Origin: Hippopus hippopus
Taxonomy: Eukaryota > Mollusca > Bivalvia > Cardiida > Cardiidae
Length of the DNA: 64,000 nucleotides
Direction: 5' to 3'
NCBI GenBank assembly: GCA_946811185.2
Contig: OX328097.1
Location: forward strand, 27,737,627 to 27,801,626
The position numbers and the translations under genes were made by a program. This document shows positions 41,306 to 50,000 of this stretch, in pieces (positions within the stretch are counted from its first letter, which is position 1; each line of letters begins with the position of its first letter). A model generated the notes under the pieces. That model worked only from the letters and a program-made list of their open reading frames with translations, searched no databases and was not told where the DNA came from.

Positions 41306-42613
41306 ATGATGCAAAGCGGATCTTGCGAATGCAGTAAATCAGAACTCGATGTTCTTTCTGTACCACCCACATTGACAACGATGCAAGAAAGTCAATGGAT
41401 TGAACATTTTCCAATATCATCTTTGACAAACAATTCACCGATAGAATTCATCATACCACCTCAAACCGAACATTGGACAGATTTATCACAATCGTATTTG
41501 TATATCAAATTCAAAATCGTTAAAGCAGATGGCAGCAATTTAGATGCCGGCTCAAATGTAGCCCCTGTAAACAATTTCATGCACAGTATGTTTAGCAGTA
41601 TCGATTTGTATCTAAATAATAAACTAATCAACAGTAATTCAGACACCTATCCATACAGAGCATATATCGAAAATCTTCTGTCATATAATGCCGACTGTAA
41701 GACTACGTTTTTGAAAGGTGGTGTACTTTGGATCGAAGACACCAGTGGCCAATTCGGAGCACTCAACCATGATGGGAATAATGAAGGATTACGAGGAAGA
41801 ATCGCTGTAATCACACTAAGCAGAACTGCAGAGCTTTTCGGACGATTGCATCTTGATCTATTTCAGCAAGAAAAATATTTACCTAACGGTATTGAAATCA
41901 GACTTAGATTAAACAGAGCTTCATCAAACTTTTGTCTTACGGGAGGTACTGGTGCACCAGCTGCAAAAATTGTATTGGAAACAGTCAGTTTACATATGCG
42001 AAATGTCGAATTGTTGCCTGTTATTGCGAATGATCTAAATCGAATTATTTCTCAGCAAAACATGAAAATTCCTATCCGCAGAGTAGAAGTAAAGACTTTT
42101 ACCATTGGTAATGGACTTCAGTCTAAAGTTGAAGATCATTTGTTTCAAGGACAGCTTCCGAAACGTGTTTTCATTGCAGTGGTAACAAATGCTAGTTATA
42201 ATGGAGGTTATGATACCAATCCATTTTTCTTTCAACATTTCAATCTGTCAAAAATAGATGTATCATGTAATGGTCACAGTATTCATAACAGACCCTTTGA
42301 ACCTGACTTTGAAAATGGCTTGTATTTGAAATCATATTTGTCAATGTATCAGGCTGTCTCAGCCTTCGGGCTCAATAAATCATTTGATATTGCCAAAGAA
42401 GATTATGCTGGTGGATACTGTTTGTGGGGGTACGATTTGACAGCTGATCAAGGTAGTGAAGAAGGTCAACTTCACCCTATAAAAACTGGAAGTCTTCGAA
42501 TTGAGCTTCAATTCGCCCAAGCCTTGGCAGCAGTGGTCAACGTTATTGTTTTTGCTGAATTTGACAACCAGATCGAAATCAACAGTTTGAGAGAAATCAT
42601 CACAGATTACTAA
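41306..42613 (+). CDS. Polinton major capsid protein (double jelly-roll)
   Basis: 435 residues from ATG 41306 (or 41309). The open frame extends to 41240, but that part overlaps the previous gene and is low-complexity. Recognisable blocks are QWIEHFPISSLTNNSPIEF, HWTDLSQSYLYIKFKIV, then SSIDLYLNNKLINSNSDTYP and YRAYIENLLSY in the first jelly-roll, and PFEPDFENGLYLKSYLSMYQ and GSLRIELQFAQAL near the end. These match the double jelly-roll hexon-like capsid protein of Polintons and related viruses. No stop or frameshift interrupts it. The stop TAA 42611-42613 is followed 28 nt later by a histone-like stem-loop. Confidence 0.92.
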   Translation: MMQSGSCECSKSELDVLSVPPTLTTMQESQWIEHFPISSLTNNSPIEFIIPPQTEHWTDLSQSYLYIKFKIVKADGSNLDAGSNVAPVNNFMHSMFSSIDLYLNNKLINSNSDTYPYRAYIENLLSYNADCKTTFLKGGVLWIEDTSGQFGALNHDGNNEGLRGRIAVITLSRTAELFGRLHLDLFQQEKYLPNGIEIRLRLNRASSNFCLTGGTGAPAAKIVLETVSLHMRNVELLPVIANDLNRIISQQNMKIPIRRVEVKTFTIGNGLQSKVEDHLFQGQLPKRVFIAVVTNASYNGGYDTNPFFFQHFNLSKIDVSCNGHSIHNRPFEPDFENGLYLKSYLSMYQAVSAFGLNKSFDIAKEDYAGGYCLWGYDLTADQGSEEGQLHPIKTGSLRIELQFAQALAAVVNVIVFAEFDNQIEINSLREIITDY

Positions 42614-42640
42614 CTTCGGAAAAAATCACATCAGAAAAAC

Positions 42641-42656
42641 AGTCCTTTTCAGGACT
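42641..42656 (+). terminator. Histone-like 3' stem-loop after the capsid gene
   Basis: AGTCCT-TTTC-AGGACT, preceded by AAAAAC and followed by TAAAGAG. It lies 28 nt after the capsid stop, and a TATA-like box follows at 42662. The AAAGAG immediately after the stem resembles the purine-rich histone downstream element. Confidence 0.75.
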
Positions 42657-42661
42657 AAAGA

Positions 42662-42673
42662 GCATATATAGAA
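42662..42673 (+). promoter_or_regulatory. TATA-like box before the 131-aa gene
   Basis: CATATATAGAAA, 55 nt upstream of the next ATG and 6 nt after the stem-loop. The order stem-loop then TATA box marks a boundary between two transcription units. Confidence 0.45.
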
Positions 42674-42727
42674 AAAACAATGCTTTGACTCAGATTTGCT
42701 ATATCACTGAGAGAAGAAGCAGAAAAA

Positions 42728-43123
42728 GTGAAATATTCTACTCCAAAGTGCATCTCTACTCGGAAAAATGACATTCACAATAGCTTCGAAAAACATATGA
42801 TTGAAGAATTACAAAATCTTATTGCCAGTGAAGTTCGCAACCAGTGTTACGGATGTCAAGTGGACCACCCCAGTCAAATACAGCACGATCTGTGTTTATT
42901 CAAGAACAGACAAGAACATACGGATATGTTCATAGAAAAAGCTATGATGGAATTAAATCCATACAAAATCATGGAAAAATGGTATCCTGAATTAATGGAA
43001 ATGAAACTCGATGACAGTGACTATGTGGAAACCTACAGAATATGGCAAAATATAAAACAAAACATTTTATCTGAAATCACAGAATCGTACTTACAAAGTA
43101 AAACAATCCTGGGAAGAAAGTGA
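42728..43123 (+). CDS. Small Polinton protein with NQCYGC...HDLC motif
   Basis: 131 residues, intact. RNQCYGCQVDHPSQIQHDLC gives a C-x2-C...H...C arrangement that could bind zinc. I have the impression that this motif recurs in Polinton-linked open frames, but no function is known to me. The downstream half is helical and acidic. It ends 18 bp before the protease fragment. Confidence 0.55.
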   Translation: MKYSTPKCISTRKNDIHNSFEKHMIEELQNLIASEVRNQCYGCQVDHPSQIQHDLCLFKNRQEHTDMFIEKAMMELNPYKIMEKWYPELMEMKLDDSDYVETYRIWQNIKQNILSEITESYLQSKTILGRK

Positions 43124-43141
43124 CTAAGAAGAAAAAACGTG

Positions 43142-43332
43142 ATGTATACTTCTGAAATTCAATACATATTGGATCACGGAACCTGGATAAAAAATCTACA
43201 GGCGAAAGTCTGTGCAAAAGACCAGTTGCCTCGACAGAAACCAAATCATGTGAAAGCCTACATTATGAATACAGAAAAAGAGTTGAAGCATGCCCCATTT
43301 GCCAAGCGAATTTCAGATGCTGTCATTAGAAG
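43142..43332 (+). pseudogene. Adenain-like protease, N-terminal fragment cut by the TIR
   Basis: From ATG 43142 the frame reads IQYILDHGTWIKNLQAKVCA, then KDQLPRQKPNHVKAYIMNT. The order GVxxxDxLP then (V/A)xIVNT is how Polinton cysteine proteases begin, just before the catalytic HW. Here the similarity stops at the inner edge of the right TIR (43272) and no catalytic His, Asp/Glu or Cys follows; the rest of the open frame (to 43816) is TIR sequence. An alternative is an unrelated short protein. The protease would mature capsid and core proteins, so its loss should prevent normal particle maturation. Confidence 0.6.
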
Positions 43333-43380
43333 TGGAAAAAAACAACGTGAGACGAAAAAACACAGCCTCCAAAATAAAAC

Positions 43381-43396
43381 AGCCCTTTTCAGGGCT
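43381..43396 (+). terminator. Histone-like 3' stem-loop
   Basis: AGCCCT-TTTC-AGGGCT followed by AACCCA. First of five in the right TIR, about 258 nt after the stop of the 131-aa gene and about 50 nt after the CCH stop. Confidence 0.7.
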
Positions 43397-43404
43397 AACC
43401 CAAC

Positions 43405-43420
43405 AGTTCTTTTCAGAGCT
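43405..43420 (+). terminator. Histone-like 3' stem-loop
   Basis: AGTTCT-TTTC-AGAGCT (one wobble pair), followed by AACCCA. Confidence 0.65.
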
Positions 43421-43428
43421 AACCCAAC

Positions 43429-43444
43429 AGTCCTTTTCAGGACT
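43429..43444 (+). terminator. Histone-like 3' stem-loop
   Basis: AGTCCT-TTTC-AGGACT followed by AACCATTTACCACGAAAG. Confidence 0.7.
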
Positions 43445-43616
43445 AACCATTTACCACGAAAGTTCTATCTTCAAATTGTCATTTCTTCAAATTGTCAGAC
43501 GAAAGTTCTATCTTTTCTTCAAATTGTCATTTCTTCAAGTTGTCAGACGAAAGTTCTATCTTCAAGTTGTCAGACGAAAGTTCTATCTTCAAGTTGTCAC
43601 TTCTTCAAATTGTCAC

Positions 43617-43632
43617 AGCTCTTTTCAGAGCT
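43617..43632 (+). terminator. Histone-like 3' stem-loop
   Basis: AGCTCT-TTTC-AGAGCT followed by AACCCAAC. Confidence 0.7.
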
Positions 43633-43640
43633 AACCCAAC

Positions 43641-43656
43641 AGTCCTTTTCAGGACT
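43641..43656 (+). terminator. Histone-like 3' stem-loop
   Basis: AGTCCT-TTTC-AGGACT followed by AACCATTACCACGAAAG. Last of the right TIR set. Confidence 0.7.
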
Positions 43657-44326
43657 AACCATTACCACGAAAGTTCTATCTTTCTTCAAATTGTCATTTC
43701 TTCAAATTGTCAAACTTCTTTCTTTTAGAAGAGTTACACTCCAAAGAGTTACACTCCAGAGAGTTACACTCCAGAGAGTAAAAAACTCAGAAAAAAGTCT
43801 AAGTCCAACTCAGTGATCAGGGTTTTAGAGAGAAAAAAAGATTGACAATAGAAAATGTGTCATTTTTTGGTCGTCACCTAGCCTTTAATTGCAAATATCC
43901 TACTCAGTGATCAGGCTTTTTTTAGAGAAATCATCCATAGATGCAGAAAAAACTAAGTTCAACTCAATGGTCAGACATTTAAAAGAGAAATCATCCATAG
44001 GGTGAAAAAAAACTAAGTCCAACTCAGTGATCAGGCTTTTAGAGAGAAACCACTTAAAGGCCAAGTAGTGGATAGAAGTAAACAATAAAGCAATCCTAAT
44101 AGCATATGGGTAAAAAAACTAAGTCCAACTCAGTGGCCAGACCTGTCAGACCCTTATAGCGAAAATGTGTCATTTTTAGTCGACACTTACCCTTTACTTT
44201 CCCTTTACTTTTCCTCTCAAGGTAGGCAAACTGGGTATTTTTTTGGGCATTTTTGTAATGTAAAATTTTCAAGGTAGGCAAACTGGGGACAAATTTTCTG
44301 TAAGGTAGGCAACGTAGGGTCTACAG

Positions 44327-44379
44327 GGACGTCTCTTTGGACGTCTGACCAGGCCTGTCAGACGTACAAAGAGCCGTCC
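44327..44379. repeat. Terminal palindrome of right TIR
   Basis: Inverse copy of the palindrome at 31848-31900, nine bases from the element end. Confidence 0.85.
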
Positions 44380-44388
44380 TATACTACT

Positions 44389-44394
44389 CACATT
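44389..44394. repeat. Polinton target site duplication (right)
   Basis: CACATT, directly after the terminal CCTATACTACT. Confidence 0.9.
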
Positions 44395-45007
44395 ATTACT
44401 AGTTTCCCTTGATTGTTGTCATTAAAGCTGAAAGACGGGATTATTTTTTAAGGTAAATGAATAAGTTACATATATTATCGTTTATTATCATTCTAAAACA
44501 AATACACATGGTTAAAACGAGTCATCCCCTCGTCAGGTAAGCAAATTGTGAAGTGTCGACAGTCATATATTCTAATGGTAATAGGATAACCAAAGGGTCG
44601 TTTGAGACAACTAATGGTCGTTTACTTTTGCCAACAAATCACTCAATGCATAGTTTCTTATACTGAAGTTGTTTAAATCCATGTTTAAATAAAAACACGC
44701 CCAATGTCTATCGCACTGACAACATCAAGTTTATGCACAAAACTGCATGTTTTACTAAGGTTTCAGTGACGTCATTTCTCATTGACGTCAGTTTTCATTG
44801 AATTGGGTCACTTACAAGGGAAATTCTATTTCGTCAGCGTACTCAATTCATGAGACCATAAAACAGGGAAATTTCGCTGAATACACGTTGGAATGGTAAA
44901 ATTTTGTAGTATAATAAATTCGTTACTAGTACGGTTCGGCTCGGTGCGACATGATTCGCCACAGCCGTGAACAAGTTTCCAAGTCCCCTGCCACCTGACC
45001 GAACAAC
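44389..45007 (-). repeat. Dispersed ~850-bp repeat, copy C, right part
   Basis: Continues the repeat interrupted at 31838. It ends with the CAAGTCCCCTGCCACCTGAC hairpin region. Confidence 0.75.
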
Positions 45008-45039
45008 TCATAATGTTTAAACTAAGTTAAACAGTATGT

Positions 45040-45246
45040 ACACCATAACTCTTTAGCTGCCAAATGAATTCAAGGAATATTTCAACCCGATAATGAAAAA
45101 TAAAGTAATGCGCTTTTGAAATTTTTACCACCGTGAAAAAACTTACCATAACGGATAGTGTAAATCTAAGATCCGACTGCATGTTCGGTTCAGTCTGATC
45201 TTGGTCTGCGTTATCCGCAAAAGCATCCAAAGTAATGCTCAGCACT
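45040..45246. repeat. MITE family 4 copy
   Basis: Hairpin AAGATCCGACTGCATG, TTCGGTTCAGTCTGATCTT. Left CTTTAGCTGCCAAATG and right GCTCAGCACTTTCATCC match inverse family ends. Confidence 0.6.
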
Positions 45247-45248
45247 TT

Positions 45249-45476
45249 CATCCTTTACCAAACATTCCCATGTTTTAAGAACTCCGAGTAAAAACGAATT
45301 TAAAAACGTTGCAAGCAACGCAAACGAAAAGGTCAACGACACTTTCTTCTTTCCCACAATCTTTTCAGCCTTTTCAAGGACGAATCCCATCGTTTGAACC
45401 ACATTTAATTTGTCGTCTACAAAAGTTACCAACTTGGACGACTCTAAAATTTTGGCGTCTGGGAAAGGGTAAGGGT
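45249..45476. repeat. TTAA-type hairpin MITE, rearranged centre
   Basis: Starts CATCCTTTACCAAACATTCC and ends TCTGGGAAAGGGTAAGGGTT. The central palindrome is replaced by AACGTTGCAAGCAACG. Confidence 0.55.
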
Positions 45477-45510
45477 TAAACGCTCAAAACTTACTGCAAG
45501 AACACAATTG

Positions 45511-45833
45511 AGCCATGCTTTGGGAAAGAGGGTTTATGCGCAGTCTGCGCAAGCTGACATGGTCAAAACTTTTTGCTATCGGTCAATCTTCTGCATGTCA
45601 AAAGACCAGTCTACCACATGATTCAGTCAGCTAACGTAAGTTACAACATCAAAACTGAGCAATAAGACCTACTAAAACATCCAGCAATAATGTTGTTAAA
45701 GAAATAATTCTCATGATACAGTCATTTGTTAAAGAAAATGGATTTTGTGGATCTATAATTATGTGACGAATTGCTTGATATAATACATCACGGCGATGCA
45801 TTAAACCCGCTTCGGTAAGAGCATGACTCAATT
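45511..45833. repeat. MITE family 3 copy with insertion
   Basis: Ends GAGCCATGCTTTGGGAAAG and GGTAAGAGCATGACTC. About 60 nt of unrelated sequence around 45650-45715 make it longer than its relatives. Confidence 0.65.
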
Positions 45834-46037
45834 TTAATGGTAAGGGTGGTACTTAGTAGACTTCATTAAGATTAGAATGATGTAGGAAGCACTATCTTGT
45901 TGTTAATTATGTTATAATTAAATCCGGATAAAGATTTCAAGAGTCTTTAATGACTGAGATCAGATCGACTGGTGCATCTATATTAGATCGATATCAGACA
46001 AGTTAAAAGTGCTATGTTCGTAAACAGAACCTGAGAT

Positions 46038-46094
46038 CTCTGTCTCTGTCTCTCTCTTTCTCTCTGTCTCTGTCTCTGTCTCTCTCTGTCTCTG

Positions 46095-46160
<66 letters not shown>

Positions 46161-46168
46161 TCTCTCTC
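46038..46168. repeat. TC/TCTG microsatellite
   Basis: Roughly 130 bp of TCTCTG, TCTC and TCTGTC units, downstream of the claudin-like gene. Confidence 0.95.
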
Positions 46169-46255
46169 AAAAACAGGGTCCCATAAAGTATAAAACGAAT
46201 GTTATAATTTTTATTACATAGAGTAAAACACTATAAACCAGATATATAAATTAAC

Positions 46256-46442
46256 CTTTTTATTAAAACAATCCCAAGTGTTAACGACCTTGAAGAAGAA
46301 ACTGTTGAAAACATTGTGGAAAAAAGAATGGGTTTTTTTACCCTTTGAAGGACAACTTTCGTGTTTTAAGTTACAATTTATTTGTCGTGTGCAAATGCTG
46401 TCAATTTTGACAAGTCTAAAATTTTGTTGACTGGTAAAGAAT
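46256..46442. repeat. TTAA-type hairpin MITE with central deletion
   Basis: TTAACCTTTTTATTAAAACA at left, TTGTTGACTGGTAAAGAAT at right. The central hairpin is reduced to AACATTGTGGAAAAAAGAAT. Confidence 0.55.
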
Positions 46443-46521
46443 CAACAAACGTAGTCTGTTTGAACTCATTTACAGAATCTTCGATTTTACTTTTTGGGGG
46501 GTTATGTTACCAAAACAATTG

Positions 46522-46784
46522 AGCGACGCTCTGGCAAAAGTAGGGTTAAATGTATTTCCGTGACGCATTATACAAAGCAAGTTATCTTATCACTATGGAT
46601 TCTTAAAATCCGTTTTGTTTAACAACTGACTGAATCATGTGGTAGACTGGTCCTTTTCCATGCAATAAATTGACCAATAGCAAAATGTTTCGACCCAGGT
46701 CAGCCTGCGCGGACTGCACAGGCTGATCTGGGACGATACTTTTTGCAGATGCATTAAACCGCCTTTTCACAGAGCATGACTCAT
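46522..46784. repeat. MITE family 3 copy
   Basis: Ends GAGCGACGCTCTGGCAAAAG and CTTTTCACAGAGCATGACTC. Palindrome CAGGTCAGCCTGCGCG, GACTGCACAGGCTGATCTG. It lies about 100 bp downstream of the claudin-like stop codon. Confidence 0.75.
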
Positions 46785-46884
46785 TTATAGAATAATATAT
46801 AACAAGGTAACCTTTTAAGGACTCCTGTAAAATAAAATATGAAAGTGTCCGTTATTTTTTCTCCGAAAGGGACACCACTCTCGA

Positions 46885-47093
46885 TTACTTTCCATCGTTT
46901 CCTTCTGCATTACCCTCCTTGACTGATTTTCTTGCAACCCGCGCAAGAATGAGCGCTTGTATTGACGATACCAACATGAAGCCAACAGAAATAAACACGA
47001 GGCCCCATCCAATAAAGAGGTCATTGAGTTCGAATCCTATGTCGTCTTTAACGATGGTTGCATACAGTCCTGCACTGATGGCATTGAAAACAA
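46885..47093 (-). CDS. Claudin-like exon 3
   Basis: Acceptor TTTGTTTCTTTACAG, terminal TAA at 46887-46885. Encodes the rest of span 3, span 4 and the tail RVARKSVKEGNAEGNDGK. Confidence 0.8.
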
Positions 47094-50000
47094 CTGTAAA
47101 GAAACAAAATGACATGTCCGTCGTTGTCTTTTTTTCCGCAGTTTGAGATGCAATACAGTGGCCAAGGGCGTAAATACAGAAAGACTGTATACAATGAGAT
47201 GCAATACAGTGACCTGGGGTTCAAAATCATTAAGCACTTCAAATGGAGAGTGCAATTTCACAAAGGTCACGCTGCTAAGTGCTAAGAGTTGGACTTTACG
47301 GACAGTGTAAATCAAGATCAGACTTCACAGAACATGCAGTCTGCTCAAGATCCACACTGTCCGATACAGTGGGATTTTCCATCGAAAAGAAATATGAGAT
47401 TGCAATATTTAACTTTTCACCATCTGCTGGGAATTTTCTCTTCTTTTTTGGGTGATTTTAGGCTCAATTATGAAAATGGAATTGTTCTCTAATATGATAA
47501 AAGAATGTTTCGCCTGTTACAATTACGCATTTGTGTATTGTGCAATATGGTCGCTAGATGAACTTCTTATCATGCACGACTACGAGTAAATTATCAATCT
47601 AAACAAAATTTAGTGGGTACTTTTTGTGAGTTGTTCTTCTAATGGGTCTTATCCGGTAGCAAATAGATCCTTGTTTTAACGACTTTGAAAAAGAAGCCAT
47701 GCTTCATCGTGGAAGATTCCTTTGTGTGGCAACAGGTCTAGATACATCATTTTCAACAAAAACGTGTTCAAAACAAACATGGGCAAGAAAATCAGCTTTG
47801 GTCAGCCTAGCGGGCTCTTTTGCTGCTTATGAAGCCTCGGTCACACATGTTACGTTAAATGACGTGGTTTAACGTAATTAGAAATAACTCACTTCAACGT
47901 CCTTTAATGTGACTTCATTTTTTTAAGCCTTAGTCATACATACAACATTTACGTTATATGACGCAGATTAACATAGTTACAAATAACTTACTTCAACGTG
48001 CTTTTATGTGCTTCAATTTGTTTTAACGTGCTTTCTACGGTAGCTTGTCGTAGTTTAAGTTCAGAATAACTTATGAAAACCTTGGCAGAGCCGTCAGTGT
48101 CTATGTAACTTTTGTATAATTATGTTTAAGGCCCCACTATTTTAGCCACATTTCCTTTGTCGTCTGCAAGTGTTTTCAATATGGATGAGTCAAAATTTTG
48201 TCGTCTGGTAAAGAGTTAACTCGTATGAGTGCCCAAGACTTCATATGCAACAAAATTACAGTAAGCCCGCTTGGCTGACCTACACTGATTTTCTTTGCTT
48301 GTTGTAGACCATTTCAAATTGGAATCGTTTGCAGACAACACATGAAATATAACTCAAATGATGGGATTTGTGGTTTAAAGGGTAGAAAAAATTGTGGGAA
48401 AAGAAGAAAATGCTGGTTTCCAGCATTTTCTTCTTTTCCCTCAATGTTTTCAAAAGCTGCATTCTTCAGAGTTGTTAAAACTCGGGATTGTGTGATAAAA
48501 ATTTAAGAGGACACAGAAATTTTGACATAAATACCTGACATAAATCCGAATATTCCCGCCACTTTAAACGCTGTGGTATTTTTCTCTGCAAACCCGGCCC
48601 CAGCTGCGAGAATTACTATACTTTTCCTACAATATTTTCAAAAGCTGCATTCTTCGTGTAGTTAAAACTCGGGATTGTGTGATAAAGATTTAAGAGGAGA
48701 GAGAAATTTTGACATGAATACCTGACATAAATCCGAATATTTCGGCCACTTTAGACGCTGTTGTATTTTTCTCCGCAAACATTGCTCCAGCTGCGAGAAT
48801 TGCTTTGCTTTTCCGACAATGTTTCCAAAAGTTGTTTTCTTCAGAGTTGTCAAAACTCCGGATTGTGAGATAAAGATTTAAAAGGAGAGAGAAATTTGAC
48901 ACAAATACCTGACACAAATCCGAATATTGCCGCCACATTGAACGCCGTGGTATTTTTCTCCGCAAACCCGGCTCCAGCTGCAAGAATTGCTATACCGATG
49001 GATCCAGACACCATAAACATTAGCCAACGTATTATGTGGATTTCTGGTGTAGCTGTGGATTAAGAAACAAGCCGGTTCCAAGGCTCCACTCTTGTTGCTT
49101 TTTCAGCGAAAGTTCTATGTCGAAAGAGGGGCATTACGGTGTCAAAAGTTATTTTGGGGTTACCCACCCATCTTGTATAGTTTCCTCTTTTGATAGTTTA
49201 CAACTTGCCCTGCTTTGAAGTAAATACCTTCAGTAATAGCAGAAATATGAGAAAATGTCAAAGTTTTTGCACAACAACGAAGCAGACGTACACGAATCAG
49301 ACGACAACTTGGCTATGACAGTTCATCGGGATTTTACGAAAACAGCCGAGATAAAATTCGAAATAAATTGAAAGTGAATTTTGTAATGATATAAAAAGAA
49401 AAGAGAAACCCCTCGTAGTCACGTAAAGTATGTTGTATATAATATTGTATAATGCCTGTATATCTTCATTGTAAAGATTAGAGCTCAATAAAGTTCTTTG
49501 AATTGAACTGAATTGAATTGTAATGATTGTAAAATCATTTTTCCCTCGTACAATCTTTTTTTTTTACTTTAAATCAGAAGAAGCACCAGGTCAAATGACG
49601 GTTTTCAAGAAAATAAGACATTGAGAGAAGAAATGAAATGAACTTGATTTTCAAATAAGTAGTATCATTGATTTTAATTTTGTCCCAGCTTATCGTAGTT
49701 CTTCGATCATATTAAATTCAAACCAAGATATATAGTAATTAAGCAAATCCCTTTTACCAAGCTATACTGTGTTTTAACGAACCTTGGGGGAAAAAAAGCT
49801 TTTGAAAAGATTGTGGGAAAAAGAGAAAATGCTGGTAACCAGCATTTTCTCTTTTTCCCACAATATTTTCAACCTAATCTGAGACAAGTTTTTTGAGTTA
49901 CCTTCAATATGTCGTCTGCAAATACTTTCTATTTGGACAAGTATAAAACTTTGTCGTCTGGTGAACAGTTAAAACTTGCACTGGAAGTTGACAGAGAAGG

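Larger units (their letters stand above)
31839..44388 (+). mobile_element. Polinton/Maverick element, 12,550 bp
   Basis: It begins AGTAGTATAGGACGG and ends with the inverse CCGTCCTATACTACT, flanked by CACATT on both sides. The AG...CT ends, 6-bp duplication and long TIRs (31839-33137 and 43272-44388) are Polinton hallmarks. So is the gene set: PolB, packaging ATPase, integrase, penton, major capsid and the start of a protease. At 12.5 kb it is shorter than the usual 15-20 kb. Capsid genes are open, PolB is reduced to a fragment, ATPase and integrase carry stops, and the protease is truncated. It is probably non-autonomous but could be mobilised or encapsidated with help from an intact relative. 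Confidence 0.93.
43272..44388 (-). repeat. Polinton right TIR (1117 bp)
   Basis: Inverse of 31839-33137 with few differences besides missing tandem units. Its inner end carries the last ~19 codons of the left small gene (RVEACPICQANFRCCH, stop TAG near 43332) in a frame with no full gene upstream. Confidence 0.9.

Noticed and set aside
43334..43816. Long open frame through the right TIR (up to 225 aa in total), and its mirror at 32592-33119
   Set aside because: The frame consists of low-complexity repeats of the stem-loops and the AAATTGTC units, open in several frames at once in both TIRs. It is a by-product of repeats, not a protein.
31839..44388. Alternative genetic code (TAA read as an amino acid) for the Polinton
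   Set aside because: TAA is also the terminator of the intact capsid and ATPase frames, so reassignment is unlikely. Kept only as an option in the finding on stops.
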